Source: Azospirillum brasilense
Lineage (GTDB): Bacteria > Pseudomonadota > Alphaproteobacteria > Azospirillales > Azospirillaceae
Direction: 5' to 3'
Assembly: GCF_001315015.1 (NCBI RefSeq)
Contig: NZ_CP012915.1
Location: 1,592,001 to 1,656,000, forward strand
DNA: 64,000 nt
Part shown: positions 19,924-30,046 of the stretch, piece after piece
Position numbering within the stretch: position 1 is the first letter of the stretch
How the letters are laid out: the number at the start of each line of letters is the position of its first letter
Translations under genes and position numbers: made by a program
Notes under the pieces: generated by a model
Told to the model about the DNA's origin: nothing
Databases searched by the model: none
What the model saw: only the letters and a program-made list of their open reading frames with translations

Positions 19924-20997
19924 CTATTGCAGTTCCGACAGCCGCGCCGCCTCGTCTTCCGCCGTCAGCGCGTCGATCAGTTCATCCAGCGCCTCCCCCG
20001 CCATCACCTTCTCGATCTTGTAGAGCGTCAGGTTGATGCGGTGGTCGGTCACCCGCCCTTGCGGGAAGTTGTAGGTGCGGATGCGCTCCGAGCGGTCGCC
20101 GGAGCCCACCTGGCTCTTGCGGTCGGCGGCGCGGACCTTGTCCTTCTCGGCGCGCTCCCGCTCGTAGAGGCGGGCGCGCAGCACCTTCAGGGCCTTGGCC
20201 TTGTTTTTGTGCTGGCTCTTCTCGTCCTGCTGGCTGACGACGAGGCCGGTCGGCAGGTGGGTGATGCGCACCGCGCTGTCCGTCGTGTTCACCGACTGGC
20301 CGCCGGGACCGCTGGAGCGGAACACGTCGATGCGCAGGTCCTTCTCGTCGATGTGGATGTCCACCTCCTCCGCCTCGGGCAGAACCGCGACGGTCGCCGC
20401 GGAGGTGTGGATGCGCCCCTGCGTCTCGGTCGCCGGGACGCGCTGCACGCGGTGGACGCCCGATTCGAACTTCAGCCGGGCGAAGACATTGCGGCCGGTG
20501 ATGTTGGCGATGGCCTCCTTGTAGCCGCCGATGCCGGTCTCGCTGACCTCCATCGTCTCGAAGCGCCAGCCCTGGAGCCCGGCGTAGCGGCGGTACATCT
20601 CGAACAGCTCGGCGGCGAACAGGGCCGCCTCGTCGCCGCCGGTGCCGGCGCGCACCTCCAGGATGGCGTTCTTCTCGTCCGCCTCGTCCTTGGGCAGCAG
20701 GGAAATCTGCACCCGGCGCTCCAGGGCGGGGATGCGGCGGGTGAGATCGGCGAACTCCTCCTCGGCCAGCGCCTTCATGTCGGCGTCGCCCGCCGGGTCG
20801 GCGATCATGCCGGCGAGGTCGGCGGCCTCCGCCTTGGCCTTCTTCAGCTCCGCGATAGCCTCGGCCACCGGGGTCAGGTCGGCGTATTCCTTCGACAGCC
20901 GGGCGAAGTCCGCCGGGTCCACCGTCCCCGCCGCCATCGCGTCCCGCAGCTCGTCATGGCGGGCCACGACCCTATTGAACTTCTCGTCCAGGCTCAC
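19924..20997 (-). CDS. prfA: Peptide chain release factor 1
   Basis: RF1 of 357 residues, which terminates translation at UAA and UAG. The GGQ motif is at residues 232-234 within [17 protein letters not shown]. The anticodon-like region and helical N-domain are complete, and the C-terminus [11 protein letters not shown] is typical. Its start overlaps the end of hemA by 26 bases, so the two are probably co-transcribed and translationally linked. The gene that normally follows, prmC, lies beyond an inserted nuclease gene and repeat. Confidence 0.97.
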   Translation of the reverse strand: MSLDEKFNRVVARHDELRDAMAAGTVDPADFARLSKEYADLTPVAEAIAELKKAKAEAADLAGMIADPAGDADMKALAEEEFADLTRRIPALERRVQISLLPKDEADEKNAILEVRAGTGGDEAALFAAELFEMYRRYAGLQGWRFETMEVSETGIGGYKEAIANITGRNVFARLKFESGVHRVQRVPATETQGRIHTSAATVAVLPEAEEVDIHIDEKDLRIDVFRSSGPGGQSVNTTDSAVRITHLPTGLVVSQQDEKSQHKNKAKALKVLRARLYERERAEKDKVRAADRKSQVGSGDRSERIRTYNFPQGRVTDHRINLTLYKIEKVMAGEALDELIDALTAEDEAARLSELQ

Positions 20998-22309
20998 GTC
21001 GCTCGTCCTTATCCAAATCGCCTCCGGCGCTTAATCCGGTGCCGGCAGGCTCGTCCTCGGCCAGCCGGAACAACCGGAACAGCAGCCGTTCCGCCGCCGC
21101 CCGCTCCGCCATCCCGGCCCCGTCCGGGTCCGCCGCCATGGCGCGCAGCGCCTCCGACGGACCGTGCAGCAGCCGGTTGACCAGCAGCCGAGTCGCCGAC
21201 GCCGCGTCCAGCCCCCGCTGTTCGTCCAGCAGGCGCCGCCGCTCCGTCTCGAAATGCGTCCGCAGCGCCGCCACGGCGGGCACCGCGGCGCGCTCGGCCC
21301 GGTGGCGGGCGAAGGCCGCCAGGGCGTCGTCCACGATGGTCCAGGCCGCCTGGGTCGCCGCCTCGCGCCCCACCCGTCCCTGCAGCGCCACGCGCTCCAG
21401 ATCGGCGAGGTCGTAGACGAAGGCCTCGTCCAGCCCGGCGACGTCCGGATCGACGTCGGCGGGGATCGCCGCGTCCACCACGAACACCGGTCGCCGGCGG
21501 CGGCGCTTCAACGCCGCCCCCAACTGCGGCGCGGAAAGGATATAGCGCCCCAGACCCGCCGCGGTCACCACGATATCCGCGCTGGTCAGCGCCGAATCGA
21601 GATCGGCCCAGGGCGCGAAGTGGCTGTCCATCCGCCGCGCCGCCGCTTCGGCCCGGCGGTCCACCGGGGCGGCGACGATCAGCCGGCCCAGTCCCGCCTC
21701 GCGCAGCCCCTCCAGCACCAGGGCGCCCATGTCGCCCAGCCCCATCAGCAGGCCGGTGCAGCGCCTCAGGTCGCCGTGCAGGTCGCGCGCCACCTGGACC
21801 GCCGCGGCGACCAGCGAGGTGGCGCCCTCGGCGATCGGCGTCTCGCGGCGCACCCGCTTGGCGGCGCCATAGGCGGCCTGGAGAAGCCCCTCCAGTTCCG
21901 GCCCGGACAGGCCGGCGGCGGCGGCGTGGCGGTGGGCGGCCTTGACCTGCCCCAGGATGTGCGGTTCACCGACGATCTGGCTGTCGAGCGAGCAGGCGAC
22001 GGCGAAGACGTGGCGCACCGCCGCCGGGCCGGTCAGGGTGTAGAGCTGCCCGGCAAGGTCGGTCTCGATCAGACCCACCCGCTCCGCCATGATCCCGGCG
22101 ATGGCCAGCGCCGCCTCGTTCGGACGCTCGTGCACCGCCTGGACCTCGACCCGGTCGCAGGTGCTGAGCCACATCGCCTGGGCGATGCCGGCGGCGCTCA
22201 GCCGCTCCAGCATCGCCGGCACCTCCGCCTCCTCCGTCGTCAGACGGTCGCGGATCGCGCCGGAGCAGGACCGGTGGCTGGCGCCGATGACGAAGTAGGA
22301 AGCGGTCAC
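20972..22309 (-). CDS. hemA: Glutamyl-tRNA reductase
   Basis: NADPH-dependent reductase of 445 residues that converts glutamyl-tRNA to glutamate-1-semialdehyde, the first step of C5 heme synthesis. N-terminal [15 protein letters not shown], catalytic Cys51 in [30 protein letters not shown], and a Rossmann segment GLGDMGALV are all characteristic. The family usually has STCNR at the active site; here it is STCDR. Note that many alphaproteobacteria use the Shemin pathway (5-aminolevulinate synthase, also called HemA), so the C5 type is notable if both exist. prfA overlaps downstream by 26 bases. Confidence 0.88.
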   Translation of the reverse strand: MTASYFVIGASHRSCSGAIRDRLTTEEAEVPAMLERLSAAGIAQAMWLSTCDRVEVQAVHERPNEAALAIAGIMAERVGLIETDLAGQLYTLTGPAAVRHVFAVACSLDSQIVGEPHILGQVKAAHRHAAAAGLSGPELEGLLQAAYGAAKRVRRETPIAEGATSLVAAAVQVARDLHGDLRRCTGLLMGLGDMGALVLEGLREAGLGRLIVAAPVDRRAEAAARRMDSHFAPWADLDSALTSADIVVTAAGLGRYILSAPQLGAALKRRRRRPVFVVDAAIPADVDPDVAGLDEAFVYDLADLERVALQGRVGREAATQAAWTIVDDALAAFARHRAERAAVPAVAALRTHFETERRRLLDEQRGLDAASATRLLVNRLLHGPSEALRAMAADPDGAGMAERAAAERLLFRLFRLAEDEPAGTGLSAGGDLDKDERREPGREVQ

Positions 22310-22423
22310 TCTGACTCTGGCCCAGGCCGCGGCACGGCCGACAAGGATGGTACGGTTGCCGCGGATTTAAGCACGGATGGCACGGAGCGTCCCTAGTTCA
22401 AATTGTCCGCCCGCGCCGCTCCG

Positions 22424-23560
22424 TCACTCGGCGGCCTTTTCCGCCGCCTTTTCCGCCGCCTTGGCGGCCTCGATCTCGGCGGCCTTCTTCTCGACCAGCC
22501 CGACGAGGTGGTCAACGATGTTCTGGTCCTTCAGCCGGTGATCGGTGACGCCGGACAGATAGACTTGGTGGGTGTTGTTGCCGCCGCCGGTCAGGCCGAT
22601 GTCGGTCTCCCGCGCCTCGCCGGGGCCGTTGACCACGCAGCCGATGACCGACAGGGTCAGCGGCGTGGTGATGTGGGCCAGCCGCGCCTCCAGCGTCTCC
22701 ACCGTCTTGATGACGTTGAAGTTCTGCCGCGCGCAGCTCGGGCAGGAAATGACCGTGACGCCGCGCCGCCGCAGGCCCAGCGACTTCAGCATCTCATAGC
22801 CGACCTGGACCTCCTCGGCCGGCTCGGCCGACAGAGACACGCGGATGGTGTCGCCAATGCCCGACCACAGCAGCATGCCGAGCCCGATGGACGATTTCAC
22901 CGTCCCGGCGCGCAGGCCGCCGGCCTCGGTGATGCCGATGTGCAGCGGGTAGTCGCAGGCCTCGGCCAGCCCCTGGTAGGCGGCGACGGCGAGGAACACG
23001 TCGGACGCCTTCACCGAGATCTTGAACTCGGTGAAGTCATGGTCCTCCAGGATCCTGGCGTGGTTAAGGGCGCTCTCGACCAGCGCCTCCGGGCAGGGCT
23101 CGCCGTACTTCTCCAGCAGGTCCTGCTCCAGCGAGCCGGCGTTGACGCCGATGCGCATGGAGCAGCCGTAGTCCTTGGCCGCCTTCACGACCTCACGCAC
23201 CCGCTCCGCCGAGCCGATGTTGCCGGGGTTGATGCGCAGACAGGCCGCCCCGCTCTGCGCCGCCTCGATGGCGCGCTTGTAGTGGAAATGGATGTCCGCG
23301 ACGATCGGCACCGAGACCTGCGGCACGATCTGCTTCAGCGCCAGCGCCGATTCCTGGTCGGGGCAGGAGACGCGCACGATGTCGGCGCCCACCCGCTCCG
23401 CCGCCTGGATCTGCGCCACCGTGGCCGCCACGTCGGCGGTCGGCGTGTTGGTCATCGTCTGAACCGAGATCGGCGCGTCGCCGCCGACGAGCACGTTGCC
23501 CACCCGGATCTGGCGGGACTTGCGGCGAAGGATCTGGCGGTAGGCGCGCACGCTGCTCAT
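22424..23560 (-). CDS. ispG: 4-hydroxy-3-methylbut-2-enyl diphosphate synthase
   Basis: IspG (GcpE), a [4Fe-4S] enzyme of the MEP isoprenoid pathway, 378 residues. An N-terminal TIM barrel ([32 protein letters not shown]) is followed by the iron-sulfur domain with SCPSCARQ and the ENVNxG-type [19 protein letters not shown]. The last 20 residues ([18 protein letters not shown]) are a repeat extension coded by a 12-bp tandem repeat, beyond the usual end. The rodZ-like gene is upstream in the same direction, 117 bases away. This order is common in proteobacteria. Confidence 0.96.
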   Translation of the reverse strand: MSSVRAYRQILRRKSRQIRVGNVLVGGDAPISVQTMTNTPTADVAATVAQIQAAERVGADIVRVSCPDQESALALKQIVPQVSVPIVADIHFHYKRAIEAAQSGAACLRINPGNIGSAERVREVVKAAKDYGCSMRIGVNAGSLEQDLLEKYGEPCPEALVESALNHARILEDHDFTEFKISVKASDVFLAVAAYQGLAEACDYPLHIGITEAGGLRAGTVKSSIGLGMLLWSGIGDTIRVSLSAEPAEEVQVGYEMLKSLGLRRRGVTVISCPSCARQNFNVIKTVETLEARLAHITTPLTLSVIGCVVNGPGEARETDIGLTGGGNNTHQVYLSGVTDHRLKDQNIVDHLVGLVEKKAAEIEAAKAAEKAAEKAAE

Positions 23561-23677
23561 GGGCTGTGGCCTCGGGGCATGAATCGGGTCCGGCGCGTCT
23601 TATAGCGCAGCCGGCGTCACGCCTGAAGTGCGGTCCGCCGCGCCGGATTCAAGGGAAAAAGCCGTGGATGACCCGTC

Positions 23678-24988
23678 CTAATGGGCAGGAGCGGCGCCGC
23701 GCAGGGTCGGGGCGTGCTGGTCCAGCGACACGTCGCGCAGCACCTGCCCGACCGCCCCCATCGGCGCGCCGTCCACCCCGTCGGTGACGACGATGAGCCC
23801 GCCGGCGTTGCCGGTGCGGACGCGGATGCCCGAGCGGTCGGGAACGCGGTAGACGTCGCCCGGCTTCAGCACGCGGGTGAAGATGATCTCGCCGCTGTTG
23901 TCGCGCACCTGAATCCAGCTGTCCTGCGTGGCGCGGAGCTGGATGCGCGAGGCCGCGTTCTGCGTGCCGTAGACCTTCGAGGGCAGCGCCCCATCGGCGG
24001 CGGGCGGAGGCGCGGCCGGGGCGGCGGGCGGCAGGCTGGCGATGGTCGGGGCGGCGGACGTGAGCGGAGTCGGTTCCTGCGCGGCCCCCTCGGACTCGTC
24101 GTCTTCCGCCGGGGGCGGCGGGACGTTCACCATGGCCGAAGGGGCGGCCGACGGCGCGGCGGCCGGAGCGGGAGCCGCCGTGGGAGCGGTTGGCTTGGCG
24201 GGCGCGGCCGGCGCCGGCTGGGCGACCACCGCCGCAGGGGCCGGGGCGGGCTTCGCTGGAGCCGCCGGAGCCTGTGCGGTCGGCGCCTGGACGGTCGGGG
24301 TCGGAACGGCCGGAGTTGGTGCCGAAGGGGCGGGCACCGCCGTGGACGCGCCACCGGCCGCGGGCGGAGCGGACACGGGAGCGGGCGGAGCCTCCGCCAT
24401 CACGGTCGGGACGGACGCCGGGGCGGCGGGCGATTCGGCGGGACCCGGAACCGACGCGGTTTGCCCGCCACCATTCTGGCTGGCGTTGAAGGGCAGCGTG
24501 TCGAGCAGCGAGACCAGCCGGTCGGGCAGGGTCGGGACCAGATCGACCATCGAACGGTCGGTCGCCGACAGATAGTACCAGCCGCCATAGACGATGCCCG
24601 CCAGCACCATCGTGCCGAGCAGAACCGTGCCGCCGGGGATGCGGCCTTCCGGCACCGGGGTCGGGAAATAGAGCTGCTGGCTGCGCGTGCGGCCCGCCGC
24701 CTCGTCCTTGTAGCGGGTGAGGATGGTGTCCGGGTCGAGCCCCAGGCATTCCGCGTAGGAGCGCAGGAAGCCGGCGGCGTAGGTGGTGCCCGGCAGGTCC
24801 TCGAACCGGCCCGCCTCGATGGCCTGCAGGTAGGGGTAACGGATGCGCAGCATCGTCGCCACCTCGCGCAGGTCGTAGCCGAGGCTCTCGCGCGTCTCGC
24901 GCAGGGTGTCGGACACGCTGGGGCCGGACTGCGCCGGGCCGTCCTGCGCGGGGTCGTAGGAGCCGAAAACCTTGCGCTTGCCCATCAT
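23678..24988 (-). CDS. rodZ: RodZ-like helix-turn-helix membrane protein
   Basis: 436-residue bitopic protein linked to MreB and cell shape. Residues 25-95 form an Xre-like HTH (SDTLRETRESLGYDLREVA, MLRIRYPYLQAIEAGRFEDL, YAAGFLRSYAECLGLDPD). A single transmembrane helix is at about 118-138 (GGTVLLGTMVLAGIVYGGWY). A long Pro/Ala-rich periplasmic spacer (about 160-340) leads to a DUF4115 domain at about 345-420 (SRIQLRATQDSWIQVRDNSG). The spacer is far longer than in E. coli RodZ. It lies upstream of ispG as in many proteobacteria. Confidence 0.85.
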   Translation of the reverse strand: MMGKRKVFGSYDPAQDGPAQSGPSVSDTLRETRESLGYDLREVATMLRIRYPYLQAIEAGRFEDLPGTTYAAGFLRSYAECLGLDPDTILTRYKDEAAGRTRSQQLYFPTPVPEGRIPGGTVLLGTMVLAGIVYGGWYYLSATDRSMVDLVPTLPDRLVSLLDTLPFNASQNGGGQTASVPGPAESPAAPASVPTVMAEAPPAPVSAPPAAGGASTAVPAPSAPTPAVPTPTVQAPTAQAPAAPAKPAPAPAAVVAQPAPAAPAKPTAPTAAPAPAAAPSAAPSAMVNVPPPPAEDDESEGAAQEPTPLTSAAPTIASLPPAAPAAPPPAADGALPSKVYGTQNAASRIQLRATQDSWIQVRDNSGEIIFTRVLKPGDVYRVPDRSGIRVRTGNAGGLIVVTDGVDGAPMGAVGQVLRDVSLDQHAPTLRGAAPAH

Positions 24989-25205
24989 CTCAACCGTACC
25001 GTCGCCTCGGATGACTTATGGTCGCACCCCCGGCATGGGTACGCCAGCCGAGGGGTCGGCGCAACCGGGAATGACCGTGATCCTGCCATCTTGTATACGC
25101 CCTTCGCCCGAACCGCTGTAACAAAACGCCGCCGTGGCGAACGTCGGCACCGGATGTGGTTCCAGGGTGGACGAAGCGGCCTTGGGCGCCAGTTCGGGCG
25201 TGGCC

Positions 25206-27506
25206 TCAGATGATGACGCCGTGGTCCTTGGCGAAACTGCGCAGCTTGTCGCGCAGGCTGTGGTCGCCGCGCAGGTAGAGCCCGTTCATGTATTGGCGCA
25301 GCACCGCCACGTCGAGCGAGCGCAGCATCGTCTTCACCGGCCCGACCGAGGGCGGGGACATCGACAGGGTGCGGAATCCGATGCCGATCAGCGCCATGGC
25401 GTCGAGCGGCCGGCCGGCCATCTCGCCGCAAATGCTGACCGGGACGTTGGCGTCGCCGCAGGCCTCGACCAGCCGCCGCAGCAGGCTGAGCATGGCCGGC
25501 GACAGCGGGTCGTAGCGCCCGGAGGTGCGCGGGTTGCCGCGGTCGCTGGCGAAGATGTACTGGGTCAGGTCGTTGGAGCCGACCGACAGGAAATCCACCC
25601 GCGGCAGCAGGGCGGGCAATTGCCAGAGCAGCGCCGGCACCTCGATCATCGTGCCGACGCGCACGCGGCTGGGCGGCTCGCCGCCCTGAACCTTCAGCCG
25701 GTTGATCTCAAGGTCGAGCAGGCGGCGGGCGGCGTCGAACTCCGCCACCTCGGCGATCATCGGGAACATCACCGACAGCGGGCGCCCGGCGGACGCCCGC
25801 AGCAGGGCGCGCAGCTGCTGGCGCAGCAGCGACGGGTGGTCCAGCCCGATGCGGATGGCCCGCCAGCCGAGCGCCGGATTCTCCTCGCCTTCGCTGGCCG
25901 CGATGTAGGGCAGCATCTTGTCGCCGCCGACGTCGAGCGTGCGGAAGACCACCGGCTTGTCGTCGGTCTGGTCGAGGATGCGCGAATAGAGGTCGGTCTG
26001 CGCGTGGACGTCCGGGTAGGTCGAGCGCACCATGAAGGGGATTTCGGTGCGGTAGAGGCCGATCCCCTCCGCCCCGCTGGCCTTCAGGTGCGGCAGGTCG
26101 ATCAGCAGGCCGCAGTTGAGCTGGATGGAGATCGGCACGCCGTCCCGCGTCAACGAGGGCAGCGCGCGGATCGCCTCGTACATCTGCTCCTTGCGGGCGC
26201 GCAGGGCCACGGCCTCGGCGAAGGCCATCTGGATGTCCTCGGCCGGGCGGACGAAGGCCTGCCCGTGGTCGCCGTCGACGATCACCGGGTCCAGCGGCTC
26301 GATCCGGTTCAGCGCGTCGGGCGCCTGCACCACCGGGATGTTCAGCGCGCGGGCCACGATGCAGACGTGGCTGGACGGCGAGCCCTCCTCCAGGATCACG
26401 CCGCGCAGGCGGCGCTGGTCGTAGTCGAGAAGCTCCGCCGGCCCCATCGACCGCGCGACCAGGACGATGTCCTCCGGCAGGGTGCCGCCGTCGGCCTCCG
26501 ACTTGCGCCCGGCGAGGTGCTGGAGCAGCCGGTTGGTCAGGTCCTCCAGGTCGAGCAGACGTTCGCGGATGTAGGGGTCCGTCAGGTGGCTCATGCGGGC
26601 GCGGGTGTCGTTCTGCACCTGCTGCACGGCACCTTCCGCCGTCAGGCCCATGCGGATCGCCTCGCGGATGCGCGACAGCCACCCGCGGTCCTCCGCGAAC
26701 ATGCGGTAGGTTTCCAGGATGTCCTTGGGTTCGCTCAAGCCCGCCAGCGCCGCCGCGTTCAGCAGGTCGTCGATGGCGCTGTGCATGGTGGCGATGGCGG
26801 CGTTCAGCCGCGCCAGCTCGCTCTCGGCGTCCTCGGAGACCATCTGGCGGATGGTCAGCTGCGGGCGGTGGATCACCGCAAGCCCCATCGCCAGGCCGCT
26901 GGCCAGCGAGGTGCCCGACAGGCGCGCCGGCAGCAGCGCCGGGTCGCCGGTGGAGGCGACCTCCTGCGGGTTGACCAGCTCGCCCTGGGCGACCAGCTCG
27001 GCCACCACCATGGCGATGGTCTGGAGCGTCTCGACCTCGACCTCGGTGTAGCGGCGGCGGTCCTTGTGCTGGATGACCAGGACGCCGCGGACCTTGCCGC
27101 CGCGCAGGATCGGCACGCCGGCCAGCGACAGGAACGGGTCCTCCCCCGTTTCCGGGCGGTAGGCGAAGCTGGGGTGCGACGGCGCGTTGTCCAGCGCGAT
27201 GGGCCGCGCGTGGCCGGCGATGTCGCCGACGATGCCCTCGCCCACGCGCAGGCGGGTGTTGTGCACGGCGTCCTGGTTCAGGCCGAGCGTGGAGAACAGC
27301 TCCAGCACCTCGCCCGCCCGCATGACGTAGCAGGAGCAGACGTCCGCCCCCATCTCCATGCCGATCAGGGTGACGATCTTGTCCAGCCGCTCCTGGCCGG
27401 AGCCGGAGCCCGCCATGACGTCGCGCAGCCGCGCCAGCAGACGGCGCGAGGCGGCGCCGTCGAAGCCCGGCGAACCGGCGGGGATGTCGCCCACGACGCC
27501 ATTCAT
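25206..27506 (-). CDS. ptsP: Nitrogen PTS enzyme I (phosphoenolpyruvate-protein phosphotransferase, GAF-containing)
   Basis: EI-Ntr of 766 residues that starts the nitrogen-related phosphorelay toward NPr and PtsN. A GAF domain covers about 20-170, followed by the PEP-utiliser N domain (about 190-330), the phosphohistidine loop GSPSSHVCIVARALNIP with His380, and the C-terminal PEP-binding barrel (FRTLDVGGDK, RVGTMIEVPA, FLSVGSNDLTQYIFA, ICGEMAGRP). GAF senses glutamine or 2-oxoglutarate in studied homologues. The start at 27506 lies 1 base after the upstream stop, so translation is coupled to the monooxygenase-like gene and lysC. Confidence 0.97.
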   Translation of the reverse strand: MNGVVGDIPAGSPGFDGAASRRLLARLRDVMAGSGSGQERLDKIVTLIGMEMGADVCSCYVMRAGEVLELFSTLGLNQDAVHNTRLRVGEGIVGDIAGHARPIALDNAPSHPSFAYRPETGEDPFLSLAGVPILRGGKVRGVLVIQHKDRRRYTEVEVETLQTIAMVVAELVAQGELVNPQEVASTGDPALLPARLSGTSLASGLAMGLAVIHRPQLTIRQMVSEDAESELARLNAAIATMHSAIDDLLNAAALAGLSEPKDILETYRMFAEDRGWLSRIREAIRMGLTAEGAVQQVQNDTRARMSHLTDPYIRERLLDLEDLTNRLLQHLAGRKSEADGGTLPEDIVLVARSMGPAELLDYDQRRLRGVILEEGSPSSHVCIVARALNIPVVQAPDALNRIEPLDPVIVDGDHGQAFVRPAEDIQMAFAEAVALRARKEQMYEAIRALPSLTRDGVPISIQLNCGLLIDLPHLKASGAEGIGLYRTEIPFMVRSTYPDVHAQTDLYSRILDQTDDKPVVFRTLDVGGDKMLPYIAASEGEENPALGWRAIRIGLDHPSLLRQQLRALLRASAGRPLSVMFPMIAEVAEFDAARRLLDLEINRLKVQGGEPPSRVRVGTMIEVPALLWQLPALLPRVDFLSVGSNDLTQYIFASDRGNPRTSGRYDPLSPAMLSLLRRLVEACGDANVPVSICGEMAGRPLDAMALIGIGFRTLSMSPPSVGPVKTMLRSLDVAVLRQYMNGLYLRGDHSLRDKLRSFAKDHGVII

Positions 27507-27507
27507 C

Positions 27508-28629
27508 TCACGCCGCCCCCAGGATCGCCGATTGACCGGCGGCCGATTGACCGATGACCGGCGGCTCGCCTTCTTCGGGCGATCGGTCCGAGGACGATGG
27601 CCAGCGCGCGGCCAGCGCCGCTTCGGCCTGGACGATCAGGTCGCCGATGATCTCGGCCACCGGCTGCTCGCGCGTGACCAGCCCGACGCTCTGCCCGGCC
27701 ATCAGCGACCCGCTCTCCACGTCACCGTCGATCACCGCGCGGCGCAGCGCGCCGGCCCAGAAATGCTCGATCTCCAGGATGCCGGCGTCGCGCGTCGTCT
27801 CGCCGCGGTCCACGCGGGCGATGACCTCGCGTTGAAGCTCCATGAAGCGCTTGGACCCGGCGTTGGTCAGCGCCCGCACCGGGATCACCGGGAAACGCGG
27901 GTCGATCTGCACCGACGCCTGGGCGTCGCGCGCCGAGGCCTTGATGAAGACCTGCTTGAAGCGCGGGTGCGCGATGGATTCGGTGGCGCAGACGAAGCGG
28001 GTGCCGATCTGCACGCCCGCCGCCCCCTGCTCCAGATAGGACAGGATGGCCTCGCCGCGCCCGATGCCGCCGGCCACGAAGACCGGGACCTCGCGCAGGT
28101 CGGGCAGGATCTCCTGCGCCAGGACGGTGGTGGAGACGGGGCCGATGTGGCCGCCGGCCTCCGTGCCCTCGATCACCAGCGCGTCGATGCCGATCTTGAC
28201 CATCCGCCGGCCGCTGACCAGCGTCGGGGCGAAAGCCATGGCGCGGGCGCCGCCGTCCTTGATCCGCTTGATGGTGGCGCCGCTGGGGAAGCCCCCGGCG
28301 ATCACCACATGGCTCACCGCCAGCTCCCGGCAGACGTCGATCAGACGATCGAGGTCCGGGTGCATGTTGATGAGGTTGACGCCGAAGGGCTTCGCGGTCA
28401 GCGTCCGCGTGGCGGCGATTTCCGCCGCCAGCAGGTCCGGCGGCATTGAGCCGCAGGCCAGAACGCCGAAGCCCCCGGCGTTGGAGATGGCGGAGACGAG
28501 GTGACGCTCCGACACCCAGCTCATCGCACCGCCCATGATGGCGGTGCGCGTGCCGAGGAAGGCGCAGCCGCGCGCCCACAACCCATCGAGTCGGGCGCCG
28601 GCGACCGCGTCGGACTTGGCGTCGGTCAT
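27508..28629 (-). CDS. Nitronate monooxygenase family (2-nitropropane dioxygenase-like)
   Basis: FMN-dependent TIM-barrel oxidoreductase, 373 residues, of the NMO/FabK-like family. Family marks: MGGAMSWVSERHLVSAISNAGGFGVL, PFGVNLINMHP, VIAGGFPSG, IEGTEAGGHIGPV and VPVFVAGGIGRG, then GAAGVQIGTRF. Substrate could be nitronates or an enoyl thioester; not determined. The start at 28629 (MTDAKSDAV) has GGGG upstream; a longer frame overlaps lysC. The C-terminal 20 residues contain a short in-frame repeat (GQSA). Lies between lysC and ptsP in one operon. Confidence 0.85.
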   Translation of the reverse strand: MTDAKSDAVAGARLDGLWARGCAFLGTRTAIMGGAMSWVSERHLVSAISNAGGFGVLACGSMPPDLLAAEIAATRTLTAKPFGVNLINMHPDLDRLIDVCRELAVSHVVIAGGFPSGATIKRIKDGGARAMAFAPTLVSGRRMVKIGIDALVIEGTEAGGHIGPVSTTVLAQEILPDLREVPVFVAGGIGRGEAILSYLEQGAAGVQIGTRFVCATESIAHPRFKQVFIKASARDAQASVQIDPRFPVIPVRALTNAGSKRFMELQREVIARVDRGETTRDAGILEIEHFWAGALRRAVIDGDVESGSLMAGQSVGLVTREQPVAEIIGDLIVQAEAALAARWPSSSDRSPEEGEPPVIGQSAAGQSAILGAA

Positions 28630-28654
28630 CGCCGCCCCTCCCCCTTCACCCGGC

Positions 28655-29890
28655 TCAGGCCGCGTCCAGCCCGTAGGCGGTGTGCAGCGCGCGCAGCGCC
28701 AGCTCCGCATACTCCTCGGCGATCAGGACGGAGATCTTGATCTCGGAGGTGGAGATGACCTGGATGTTGATGCCCTTGTCGGCCAGCGCCTTGAACATGC
28801 GCTGCGCGACGCCGGCGTGGCTGCGCATGCCGACACCGATCACCGACACCTTCACCACGTTGGCGTCGGAAACGATGCGCTTGTAGTTCAGCTCGGCCTG
28901 GGCGTCCTCCAGCACCTTGACGGCGCGGGCGATGTCGGCCTTGCCGACCGTGAAGGTCATGTCGGTGGACTTGCCGTCTTCCGACACGTTCTGGACGATC
29001 ATGTCGACATTGACGGCGGCGTCGGTCAGCGGACCGAAGATGCTGGCCGCCACGCCCGGACGGTCGGCGACGCCGATGAGGGTGATCTTCGCCTCGTCGC
29101 GGCTGTAGGCGATGCCGCTCACAACTTCCTTTTCCACGATCTCGTCCTCGTCAACAACAAGGGTACCGGGAAGCGCGCTGCCGGCGGCCTCCTCGAAGCT
29201 CGACAGAACCTGCACGCGCACGCGGTGGTTCATCGCCATCTCGACCGAGCGGGTCTGCAGGACCTTCGCCCCCTGCGACGCCAGCTCCAGCATCTCCTCG
29301 TAGGTGATCTTGGAGAGCTTGCGCGCCTTGGTGACGATTCGCGGGTCGGTGGTGTAGACGCCGTCCACATCGGTGTAGATGTCGCAGCGGTCGGCCTTCA
29401 GCGCCGCCGCCAAGGCGACCGCCGAGGTGTCGGAGCCGCCGCGGCCCAGCGTGGTGATGCGCCCGCTCTCGGTCACGCCCTGGAAACCGGCGATCACGGC
29501 GACCTCGCCGGTGTTCATCCGCTTGTCCAGCTCCGCCGTGTCGATGGACACGATGCGCGCCTTGCCGTGCGTCTCGTCGCTGTAGATGGGAATCTGCCAG
29601 CCGAGCCAGGACCGCGCCTGGATGCCGAGCGACTGCAGCGCGATGGCGAGGAGACCGGAGGTCACCTGCTCGCCCGAAGCGACGATGGCGTCGTACTCGC
29701 GCGCGTCGTGCAGCTTGTCGATGTCGTTGCAGTATTTCACGAGCTGGTTGGTCACGCCGGACATCGCCGACACGACGACGGCGACCTGATGCCCCGCCTT
29801 GACTTCCTGCTCGACCTTTCGGGCCACGTTCTTGATGCGGTCGATGTCGCCGACCGACGTGCCGCCGAACTTGAGGACGATCCGCGCCAT
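28655..29890 (-). CDS. lysC: Aspartate kinase
   Basis: Aspartokinase of 411 residues that starts lysine, threonine and methionine synthesis. N-terminal IVLKFGGTSVGDIDRI is the kinase signature. Next come VVVSAMSGVTNQL, GFQGVTESGRITTLGRGGSDT and the RSVEMAMNHRV segment. Two ACT regulatory domains fill the C-terminal third (KITLIGVADRPGVAASIF and VVKVSVIGVGMRSHAGV). Length and domain order match the class with an internal start, so a shorter beta subunit is possible. ubiG is divergent upstream with a 156-base gap; NMO follows after 25 bases. Confidence 0.96.
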   Translation of the reverse strand: MARIVLKFGGTSVGDIDRIKNVARKVEQEVKAGHQVAVVVSAMSGVTNQLVKYCNDIDKLHDAREYDAIVASGEQVTSGLLAIALQSLGIQARSWLGWQIPIYSDETHGKARIVSIDTAELDKRMNTGEVAVIAGFQGVTESGRITTLGRGGSDTSAVALAAALKADRCDIYTDVDGVYTTDPRIVTKARKLSKITYEEMLELASQGAKVLQTRSVEMAMNHRVRVQVLSSFEEAAGSALPGTLVVDEDEIVEKEVVSGIAYSRDEAKITLIGVADRPGVAASIFGPLTDAAVNVDMIVQNVSEDGKSTDMTFTVGKADIARAVKVLEDAQAELNYKRIVSDANVVKVSVIGVGMRSHAGVAQRMFKALADKGINIQVISTSEIKISVLIAEEYAELALRALHTAYGLDAA

Positions 29891-30046
29891 ACCTCACACC
29901 ATGTCTGGGCCGGCACATAAGCCGGCAGTCCGCGCCCCCGCTCTACCGTTGCCGGCGCGGGGCGGCGTATCCATACTCTGTCGCTCACAGCGAGGCAAGT
30001 TCGCCCCGCAATTGTTCTCGCAATCCAAGCATACGGGATTTCTTTC

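Noticed and set aside
25134..27557. Antisense open frame of 807 codons opposite ptsP
   Set aside because: No recognisable protein content; ptsP on the other strand is a full-length, well-conserved gene.
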